Below, piece by piece: positions 1 to 5,498 of a DNA stretch of 7,843 bases; position 1 is the stretch's first letter; each line of letters begins with the position of its first letter. Where the stretch lies: contig WQTQ01000105.1 in assembly GCA_009786175.1 (NCBI GenBank), positions 1 through 7,843 on the forward strand, in the 5' to 3' direction. Below the pieces are notes generated by a model that worked only from the letters and a program-made list of their open reading frames with translations, was not told the DNA's origin and searched no databases. A program made the translations under genes and the position numbers. This DNA is from Bacillota bacterium. Lineage in GTDB: Bacteria; Bacillota_A; Clostridia; Lachnospirales; WQUN01.

Positions 1-1146
1 TTGTTGAAAAGTCATTCACAAGGCAGCAAATTAACAATTGTGGAATGTGAAAATTTAGAAGACAGTTTGACCAAAGCAGATTTTGTGTTGCTGCAGCTTA
101 GGCAGGGCGGTATCGACGCACGTATCGAAGACGAAAAACTTGGACGAAAATATAATTTGCCCTTTACGGAAACTATTTCTATTTGCGGGTTTGCTACATT
201 TTTGCGCACTTATTACGAGTTTGAAAAAATTGGCACCGCAATTCTTAAACATGCCCCGGATGCTTGGATACTTAATTTTACCAACCCGGCAGGCCAGTTG
301 TCGGAAACCCTGTATGGAATGGGCATTAAAAATGTAATTGGCGTGTGTAATGGGTTTATGGGTGCCAAGTGGGATATAGAGCATTATCTTAATATAAAAG
401 AGGGTTCGTACTTAATGAATTGGCGGGGCCTTAACCATTTGACAATAGTGGACGGTGTTTACAACAGCGGCAGAAACCGTATTGGTGAATTGTTGGATGC
501 CCTGCCCGAGAAGCACAACCACTTTGACAAAAGCGCGCTTAAAAGTGTGGGAGCAATACTAAACCCGTACCTTGCCCATTATCTTAACCACGGGCAGAGA
601 GCCAAGGAACAGGGGCCGGACGACCTTAGCCTAAGAAACGCGTCAGACAAGGTTACGGACAATGTTAAAAGAGACAAGCTGCGTTCCGAGACGGTTAAGG
701 AAATTGACGCCGTTCTATTGGAAGAGTACAAAACAGCCGATGCCGTGCCAAAAACACTTTCCAAGCGCGGCGGGTTTGGATATTCTTCTGCAGTGGTAAA
801 TATTATTAAGGCCATTTGTCTGGACGAAGGCTCTGTCCATTACGCGGTTGTAAAAAACGGCTCGTGCCTGCCAAGTTTGCCCGCCGACGCTTTTGTAGAA
901 GTGCCGATTTTAGTAAATAACAGCGGTGCGTTCCCCATTGTGACAGAAGACTTGCCTGCTTTTATTAAATCGTTGGCAGTTTCTATTAAAGACTATGAGC
1001 GCGTTTTGATAAAAGCAGCAAAAGAGCGGGATAAAAACGGTATGATGATTTCTATGATGACTCACCCGCTTATGAATTCCTTTAAAATAGCCGGGCCTTT
1101 GCTTGAAGAGTGTTTGGAAATTAACCGGGCTTATTTACCGGAATAA
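1..1146 (+). CDS. GH4 family glycosidase, copy 1 (5' end outside window)
   Basis: Cytoplasmic GH4 glycosidase; family members use NAD+ and a divalent metal (usually Mn2+) in an oxidation-elimination mechanism. The visible 381 residues align with the complete copy at 2650-3921, about 70% identical by eye over residues 11-117. Residue 1 matches Leu53 of that copy, so the TTG at base 1 is an internal leucine codon and about 52 residues, including the Gly-rich NAD-binding loop, lie off the window; full length would be near 433. Family landmarks: RQGGIDARIEDE (34-45), NFTNP (92-96), GVCN with metal-ligand candidate Cys116, NHL with His146, and KRGGFGY with Tyr261, the likely catalytic tyrosine. 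Compared with copy 2 it has about 17 extra residues around 197-224. The residues after Cys116 are Asn-Gly-Phe, not the CNVP of typical 6-phospho-beta-glucosidases, so the substrate is open. It ends convergent with the kinase gene, 30 bp away. Confidence 0.9.
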   Translation: MLKSHSQGSKLTIVECENLEDSLTKADFVLLQLRQGGIDARIEDEKLGRKYNLPFTETISICGFATFLRTYYEFEKIGTAILKHAPDAWILNFTNPAGQLSETLYGMGIKNVIGVCNGFMGAKWDIEHYLNIKEGSYLMNWRGLNHLTIVDGVYNSGRNRIGELLDALPEKHNHFDKSALKSVGAILNPYLAHYLNHGQRAKEQGPDDLSLRNASDKVTDNVKRDKLRSETVKEIDAVLLEEYKTADAVPKTLSKRGGFGYSSAVVNIIKAICLDEGSVHYAVVKNGSCLPSLPADAFVEVPILVNNSGAFPIVTEDLPAFIKSLAVSIKDYERVLIKAAKERDKNGMMISMMTHPLMNSFKIAGPLLEECLEINRAYLPE

Positions 1147-1151
1147 AACTT

Positions 1152-1173
1152 TACCCCCTGATATCAGGGGGTA
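1152..1173 (-). terminator. Perfect 22-bp palindrome, probable terminator of the kinase gene
   Basis: The half-site TACCCCCTGAT is followed directly by its exact reverse complement ATCAGGGGGTA. It lies 5 bp after the stop of GH4 copy 1 and 3 bp beyond the kinase stop. On the - strand the stem is followed by AAGTTTTATT, a T-rich run that fits an intrinsic terminator for the kinase. On the + strand the stem is followed by GCGTCAG, with no T run, so termination of the GH4 message here would be weaker. A dimeric protein-binding site is the alternative. Confidence 0.65.
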
Positions 1174-1176
1174 GCG

Positions 1177-2457
1177 TCAGACAGTCTGCGGTTGGAAATA
1201 AATTGTTTCTACACCGTCATAAAGATGCAATGCTTCATCGTATGTCTTAAAAATGCCGCTTCCGTACCCGGCCAGCAACGCCGCACCTGTGGCAGATGCT
1301 TCGGTTATTTTAGGTACTGCCAATGGGGCATTCATGGCGTTAGCTTTGGTTTGCAGCCAGTAATGACTGTGGCTTCCGCCGCCAACTACTTTTATTTGAA
1401 GCGGCACGGCAGAAATATCACGCAAATATTCAATTGCCCCGGCGGATTTTTCATTAATTTCCCTCAGGGCTTTTTTTAGTGTATCTTGCGCTTCGGGGTT
1501 TTGGTCAAGCTGTATGAACCTTTGCACCAAGGGCGTATCAACTGTGTCCAACTGCGGATATTTGTCTTGGATATACCTGATGCATTGGTTTTCGACAGTA
1601 ATGGTGTATCGGCCCGGGTAGGTATGATTATCCATAAAGCAAAAAAAGTTTGGGTCATAAAAGTCTTTTTTAGGCGCGTTCATAAATGTTGCCATCATTT
1701 CAAAAGTACCCAATACGTTAATCACATCGCCTTCATTGGCACATCCGGCGGCAAAAGCGGCGCATAAATAGTCGTGCCCACCCGCAAAAACAGGAGTACC
1801 TGCAGGCAAGCCGCACATTTCGGCCGCTTGTAGGGTTAACCCGCCAATAAAGTCACCGCTTTGACAAACAGGCGGCAATACAGAAGCGTCAATTCCGCTT
1901 GCGTTTATAAAATCATCCCAGTCTGTTCCGTTTTGTTTATCCCTAAACGTTAATGAACTTGCTGTTGAAAGCTCCCGCCTTTTAACGCCTGTTAAGATAA
2001 AATTAATATAGTCACCTGCGGACAAAAAACTCCGTACTTTCTTGGCTTCTTCCGGCTGTTCGGCCATAAGCATGGCCAAGTCGTACCCTGCGCCTGCGCC
2101 GCCCCTTGGGTAGCCGCAGGTGTTAATAAACTTCTGTTCGTTTATGTGGGGTACAGGGTCTATATGCTTATGAATTTGGGGAAGGCGGAGTTTTTTGTCG
2201 TTCACGTCCAAATAAATACCCCCGCTTCCCACATTGGATATTGCCATGCCTTTAATTTCGCAATTCTGGGCTTTTTGTGTTACGTCTTTACATAACTGCG
2301 CCACTGCGGCGGACAGTGCGCACTGGCCCCGGTTTTCATAATGCGCGAAATTTCGCGACGGGACTTTGGAAAGTGCCAACACTCTGCCCTGCCTATCGAT
2401 AATTACACTTTTGGCGTTTGTACTTCCAATATCAATACCCAATAATGCTGCTGTCAC
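1177..2457 (-). CDS. FGGY-family carbohydrate kinase
   Basis: ATP-dependent cytoplasmic kinase that would phosphorylate a sugar or sugar derivative. Residues are numbered from the upstream GTG at 2466, which gives 429 aa. N-terminal phosphate-binding motif LLGIDIGSTNAK (8-19); GGHD with candidate catalytic Asp232; C-terminal ATP-binding block VVGGGSHSHYW (360-370), followed by the KITEASATGAALLAG stretch (386-400). The two actin-like FGGY lobes are both present, but the protein is shorter than the usual 480-510 residues. Start: GTG at 2466 is only 2 nt from the AGAGG sequence, too close, whereas GTG at 2457 is preceded by AGGATGTGAT, a one-mismatch copy of the ideal AGGAGGTGAT at good spacing, and gives MTAALLGIDIG, a typical family beginning. 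It is transcribed opposite to the two flanking GH4 genes. The closest families are xylulokinase- and fuculokinase-like, but substrate cannot be read from the sequence. Confidence 0.92.
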   Translation of the reverse strand: MTAALLGIDIGSTNAKSVIIDRQGRVLALSKVPSRNFAHYENRGQCALSAAVAQLCKDVTQKAQNCEIKGMAISNVGSGGIYLDVNDKKLRLPQIHKHIDPVPHINEQKFINTCGYPRGGAGAGYDLAMLMAEQPEEAKKVRSFLSAGDYINFILTGVKRRELSTASSLTFRDKQNGTDWDDFINASGIDASVLPPVCQSGDFIGGLTLQAAEMCGLPAGTPVFAGGHDYLCAAFAAGCANEGDVINVLGTFEMMATFMNAPKKDFYDPNFFCFMDNHTYPGRYTITVENQCIRYIQDKYPQLDTVDTPLVQRFIQLDQNPEAQDTLKKALREINEKSAGAIEYLRDISAVPLQIKVVGGGSHSHYWLQTKANAMNAPLAVPKITEASATGAALLAGYGSGIFKTYDEALHLYDGVETIYFQPQTV

Positions 2458-2461
2458 TTGA

Positions 2462-2471
2462 ATCACATCCT
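2462..2471 (-). promoter_or_regulatory. Ribosome binding site of the kinase gene
   Basis: On the - strand AGGATGTGAT differs by one base from the full anti-16S complement AGGAGGTGAT. The first six bases end 8 nt before the GTG at 2457. The site overlaps the other candidate start, GTG at 2466-2464, which argues against that upstream start. Confidence 0.6.
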
Positions 2472-2510
2472 CTTACTTCTGTCATTTGTTTCTTTCTACC
2501 ACATTTTTAT

Positions 2511-2560
2511 CAAAAAGTAAAATATAAATGTGAATTAAGGTGTCAAAATGCCAAAAAGTA
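2511..2560. repeat. Pair of CAAAAAGTA direct repeats in the divergent control region
   Basis: CAAAAAGTA occurs at 2511-2519 and again at 2552-2560, each followed by an A/T-rich AAATAT-like stretch. The offset is 41 bp, close to four helical turns, so both copies would face the same side of the DNA. They bracket the kinase promoter. This could be an operator pair, but short A-rich repeats also arise by chance in AT-rich DNA. Confidence 0.35.
2519..2546 (-). promoter_or_regulatory. Probable sigma-A-type promoter for the kinase gene
   Basis: Read on the - strand: a perfect -35 box TTGACA (2546-2541), a 16-bp spacer and a -10-like TATTTT (2524-2519, four of six consensus bases). Transcription would start near 2512, giving a leader of about 55 nt before the GTG at 2457. 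The direct repeat at 2511-2519 overlaps its -10 and start region, so a regulator bound there could block it. Confidence 0.5.
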
Positions 2561-2594
2561 TAAATATCGTATGAAAAAATGCATAGAAATTATG

Positions 2595-2623
2595 TTGCAA
2601 TTCAATTACTATATGGATAAATT
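2595..2623 (+). promoter_or_regulatory. Weak candidate promoter for the GH4-binding protein-glycosidase genes
   Basis: TTGCAA (2595-2600, four of six bases of TTGACA) lies 17 bp from TAAATT (2618-2623, four of six bases of TATAAT). This is the best-spaced + strand pair I found upstream of the TTG start at 2650, but its match is modest; other -10-like hexamers such as TAAAAT at 2518-2523 lack a good -35. Confidence 0.25.
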
Positions 2624-2635
2624 TTGTTGCGGATT

Positions 2636-2642
2636 AAAGGAG
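2636..2642 (+). promoter_or_regulatory. Ribosome binding site setting the TTG start of GH4 copy 2
   Basis: AAAGGAG ends 7 nt before TTG at 2650, ideal spacing. The only nearby ATG (2645) is just 2 nt from the site and reads ATG GTT TGA, a two-codon dead end, so TTG is the real start. TTG also gives the family beginning MTNIAVIGSGS, right at the NAD-binding strand. Confidence 0.8.
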
Positions 2643-2649
2643 TGATGGT

Positions 2650-3921
2650 TTGACTAATATTGCTGTTATAGGAAGCGGAAGCATGTTTTCCCCGGAACTG
2701 GTATTAGAATTGTCTAAAATTGCCGACAAGCTTGGGGCAATAACCCTGCGGTTTATAGACAACGACTCGGAACGGCAGGAAGTGGTTTCCGGCTTGTGCC
2801 GCCGTTTGCTAAAAAATGAGCCTATGGGCGAAAGTATTACAATTATCGACTGTACAACCATGGAAGAGTGTCTGACCGGTGCGGAATTTGTTTTACTGCA
2901 AATACGCCATGGCGGTATTGATTCCCGTATCGAAGATGAAAAATTGGGGAAAAAGTATAAACTCCCGTTTACAGAAACAATTTCAATTTGCGGTTTTGCC
3001 ACTTTTCTACGCACGTATTACGAGTATGAAAAAATTGGCGCGGCAATAATAAAATACGCACCGGATGCCCTGGTTCTAAATTTTACAAACCCTTCTGCCC
3101 AGCTTGCAGAATCTCTTCACCAAATGGGCGTAAAAAAAGTTGTCGGCGTATGTAATGCCTTCAAAAGTACCCAAGATACAATCCGTAACCTGCTAAACGT
3201 GGAAGAAGGTTCTTACTTTATGAACTGGCGTGGACTAAACCATTTGACAATAGTAGACGGCATTTATCACGAAGGTAAAAACAGGATAGGGGAGTTACTG
3301 GAGCGTTTGCCCGACAATTATCACGGGGAATTTGAAAAGTCTATGCTTGTATCCATGGGTGCGCTTTTGAACGGATATTTCCAATATTATTTTAACCGGG
3401 AAAAGATAATTGAAAAACTGCAAAACCAGTCAAAACTGCGGTCCGAGCTGGTAAAGGAAATTGACGGTGCGTTGTTTGACGAATACAGGACCGCGAACAA
3501 TGTCCCAAAAGCTCTTTCCAAAAGGGGCGGGTATGGATACGCCACAGCGGTTGTAGACATAATTCGTGCCTATTGCATAAATGAAGGCTCTGTACATTAC
3601 GCCATTGTGCAAAACGGCTCTTGCCTGCCATCCCTGCCAAGTGATGCCTTTGTGGAAGTACCTGTAATTGTAAACAGCAACGGCGTTTTCCCGATTGTAA
3701 CCGAAGATTTACCGGATTACGCAAAAGCCCTGGCAATTGCCATAAAAGCATACGAGCGTATCTTAATAAAAGCCGCCAAAGATAGGGATAAAAACGGTAT
3801 GCTGATGGCAATGATGACGCACCCGCTGCTTAACTGCTACAGCGTGGCTAAACCTTTATTGGACGACTGTTTGGAAATTAACCGGCAATACCTGCCGGAT
3901 GATTTAATACGAAACCGTTAA
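2650..3921 (+). CDS. GH4 family glycosidase, copy 2 (complete)
   Basis: Complete 423-residue cytoplasmic GH4 enzyme, near the usual family length of 420-450. N-terminal Rossmann loop VIGSGSMFSPEL (6-17) for NAD+; RHGGIDSRIEDE (86-97); NFTNP (144-148); GVCN with Cys168 and NHL with His198, the usual metal ligands; KRGGYGY with Tyr297, the likely catalytic tyrosine. Cys168 is followed by Asn-Ala-Phe. Classical 6-phospho-beta-glucosidases have CNVP, 6-phospho-alpha-glucosidases CDMP and alpha-galactosidases or glucuronidases CH-type signatures, so Asn points loosely to the beta-glucosidase side. The usual GQET and GPGG motifs are replaced by FTET (107-110) and SICG (112-115). It starts with TTG and lies 15 bp ahead of the ABC binding-protein gene, so the two are probably cotranscribed. 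The precise substrate, and whether it is phosphorylated, is unresolved. Confidence 0.93.
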   Translation: MTNIAVIGSGSMFSPELVLELSKIADKLGAITLRFIDNDSERQEVVSGLCRRLLKNEPMGESITIIDCTTMEECLTGAEFVLLQIRHGGIDSRIEDEKLGKKYKLPFTETISICGFATFLRTYYEYEKIGAAIIKYAPDALVLNFTNPSAQLAESLHQMGVKKVVGVCNAFKSTQDTIRNLLNVEEGSYFMNWRGLNHLTIVDGIYHEGKNRIGELLERLPDNYHGEFEKSMLVSMGALLNGYFQYYFNREKIIEKLQNQSKLRSELVKEIDGALFDEYRTANNVPKALSKRGGYGYATAVVDIIRAYCINEGSVHYAIVQNGSCLPSLPSDAFVEVPVIVNSNGVFPIVTEDLPDYAKALAIAIKAYERILIKAAKDRDKNGMLMAMMTHPLLNCYSVAKPLLDDCLEINRQYLPDDLIRNR

Positions 3922-3925
3922 ATTT

Positions 3926-3932
3926 AAGGAGG
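3926..3932 (+). promoter_or_regulatory. Ribosome binding site of the binding-protein gene
   Basis: AAGGAGG lies 4 nt before the first ATG (3937) and 7 nt before the second ATG (3940). The second has the more usual spacing and gives MKNAKRIALL, so translation may well begin there; the difference is one residue. Confidence 0.75.
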
Positions 3933-3936
3933 AAAC

Positions 3937-5421
3937 ATGATGAAAAACGCGAAAAGAATCGCACTGCTGTCGGTATTGGCGTTACTATTGGTATTTGCTG
4001 CCGCTTGCCGCAACGACAATGACGGCGGTACTGCCCAGCCGGACCCGGACCCAACCCCGGCACCTGAAGCCGTAACCCCCGCTCCAACCCCAGACCCTGC
4101 AACCCCTGCAGAGCCGGAGCCTGCTGATGAACCCGTGGGTGGGCTGATCCGCGACATCGGCAGAGAAATAAGAATCGTTTGCTGGTGGCAGTACATGCCA
4201 AACACAGCCGATCCGCAGCCGGACCCGGCAACAGAAGCCAACTACCTTAACGCCAGGATGTGGCGCGATAACCAAATGCGCGTAGAAGAAGCATTTAATG
4301 TAACTTTTACAAATTTGGAAATACCAAGGCCGGAAATTATGGCACCGCTTACGGCCAGTGTTTTGGCCGGTGACCCTATGGCAGAGTGGGTAATGCTTGG
4401 CAGTGAACATATGATTTCAGCCATTCAGGGCGAGCTTATGCTGTCTGCAGACCAATATGCCGCCCCGGATTCCGACATGATGACAAACCGCTTATTTGTT
4501 AGGCCGGAAGTAATTTTCCAGGATAGAATTTGGGCTTTTGGCCGTACATCATTAAACTCTCAGGGACCGGCACTTGGTGTTAACCTTGACATTATTAACG
4601 CCATTGGCGCACCCAACCCGGTAGATTTATGGGAGCGGGGCGAATGGAATTGGGATGCCTTCCGCGAAATTATGCTGCTTGCCACCCGCGATACAACAGG
4701 TGACGGTACAATGGATCAATTTGGCCTTAGCGGTAACCCGGACGCAATCACATTTAATCTTATAGCCAGCAACAATGGCCGTATGGTAAACCCCGACACA
4801 ATGACATACTCTTTTGACGAGCCTAATACAATGGCGGCCTTAGAGTTGGTTTACGATATATTCAGCAACCGTTGGTGGTATTACGATGCATTGTCCGGAA
4901 ACCCAATGGGCGACTGGTCTCGGGACCATAACGCGTTCTGGGATGGCCGTTCCGCATTGTTTACAACAGGTTCATGGGTATTTGAAGGCGGTAACTTCCC
5001 AACGTTCGAACATGCAGCGGTGCCTTGGCCGCAAGGGCCAAACGGCGTAGGCTATGTTGGGTTAAGAGGTTTCCCACAGGGTATGACAATTCCTACAGGC
5101 TCATATAACCCCCACGATTTATTCATGCTTTATGAAGAAATTCAAAGCTGGGCCAGAGACGATATGGATCTTATGACATTTGGTTCATATGACTATGCCC
5201 GCCGTTCATGGTTAACAGAGGGCGATGTGTATCGTGTTCTGCATGTAATCGGCAACCCGGAATTACACAAATTTGACATAGGTATGGCTATTCCTCATTA
5301 TCCATGGATTGTTACAACCTTTGCCAGACATTTCTTTAACGGAACCATGACAGTGTCTCAGGCGGTGGAGGCGTATCGTCCGCCGCAGCAAGAACTGATT
5401 GATGAGATTTTTGGGAACTAA
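3937..5421 (+). CDS. ABC sugar importer substrate-binding lipoprotein (family 1)
   Basis: Captures an oligosaccharide outside the cell and delivers it to ABC permeases. The 494 residues open with a lipoprotein signal: Lys/Arg at 3-7, a hydrophobic core 8-22 and lipobox AAAC with lipidated Cys24. A flexible Pro/Asp/Glu/Thr linker spans about 31-66, and the binding fold begins near 75. Family marks include LWERGEWNWDAFREI (231-245), the Asp/Gly-rich loop DTTGDGTMDQFG (252-263) and FWDGRSALFTTGSW (334-347). Many Trp and Tyr residues could stack on sugar rings. It follows GH4 copy 2 after 15 bp and precedes the glycosidase gene after a hairpin. No permease or ATPase gene is in the window, so partners must be encoded to the left, beyond the right edge or elsewhere. 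The ligand is unknown; the context suggests a plant-derived oligosaccharide. Confidence 0.9.
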   Translation: MMKNAKRIALLSVLALLLVFAAACRNDNDGGTAQPDPDPTPAPEAVTPAPTPDPATPAEPEPADEPVGGLIRDIGREIRIVCWWQYMPNTADPQPDPATEANYLNARMWRDNQMRVEEAFNVTFTNLEIPRPEIMAPLTASVLAGDPMAEWVMLGSEHMISAIQGELMLSADQYAAPDSDMMTNRLFVRPEVIFQDRIWAFGRTSLNSQGPALGVNLDIINAIGAPNPVDLWERGEWNWDAFREIMLLATRDTTGDGTMDQFGLSGNPDAITFNLIASNNGRMVNPDTMTYSFDEPNTMAALELVYDIFSNRWWYYDALSGNPMGDWSRDHNAFWDGRSALFTTGSWVFEGGNFPTFEHAAVPWPQGPNGVGYVGLRGFPQGMTIPTGSYNPHDLFMLYEEIQSWARDDMDLMTFGSYDYARRSWLTEGDVYRVLHVIGNPELHKFDIGMAIPHYPWIVTTFARHFFNGTMTVSQAVEAYRPPQQELIDEIFGN

Positions 5422-5431
5422 ATTAACTATT

Positions 5432-5478
5432 ATTGGCCCGGGAAACGCGTGCGCAAGCGCGCATTATTCCGGGCCAAT
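5432..5478 (+). other. Large intercistronic RNA hairpin
   Basis: ATTGGCCCGG (5432-5441) pairs perfectly with CCGGGCCAAT (5469-5478). Inside, GTGCGC (5449-5454) can fold on GCGCGC (5457-5462) to form a second short stem. There is no U run after it: AATTAAG leads straight into the next ribosome binding site. A simple terminator is therefore unlikely. A 3' stabiliser of the binding-protein message, an RNA processing site or a partial attenuator fits better, since binding proteins are often needed in excess over downstream products. Confidence 0.6.
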
Positions 5479-5485
5479 TAAGTAT

Positions 5486-5491
5486 AGGAGG
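5486..5491 (+). promoter_or_regulatory. Ribosome binding site of the secreted glycosidase gene
   Basis: A full AGGAGG lies 7 nt before ATG at 5499, 8 nt after the hairpin ends. This strong site fixes the start of the last gene. Confidence 0.8.
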
Positions 5492-5498
5492 AAGTAGG

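Noticed and set aside
1..3. TTG at the first base as a true start codon of the first GH4 gene
   Set aside because: Alignment with the complete paralog puts this codon at Leu53, and no ribosome binding site can be seen; the gene simply begins outside the window. Nothing suggests a pseudogene.
12..209. A - strand reading frame that resembles another at 2634-3014
   Set aside because: Their similarity arises because both are antisense to the same conserved stretch of the two GH4 paralogs. No ribosome binding site or independent coding signal is visible.
2418..2645. A short + strand frame across the kinase start and the divergent control region
   Set aside because: It overlaps the kinase start and promoter DNA, has a Lys/Tyr/Cys-rich composition typical of translated AT-rich non-coding sequence, and lacks a good ribosome binding site.
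4036..4134. GC-rich Pro/Glu/Asp/Thr repeat stretch as a separate repeat element
   Set aside because: It is in frame within the binding protein directly after the lipobox, where flexible linkers of this composition are common; it is protein linker, not a mobile or structural DNA repeat.
3392..4410. Several overlapping - strand frames across the end of GH4 copy 2 and the start of the binding-protein gene
   Set aside because: They are opposite two well-supported genes, have low-complexity Arg/Leu/Gly/Ser-rich composition from the GC-rich linker region, and match no family I recognise.
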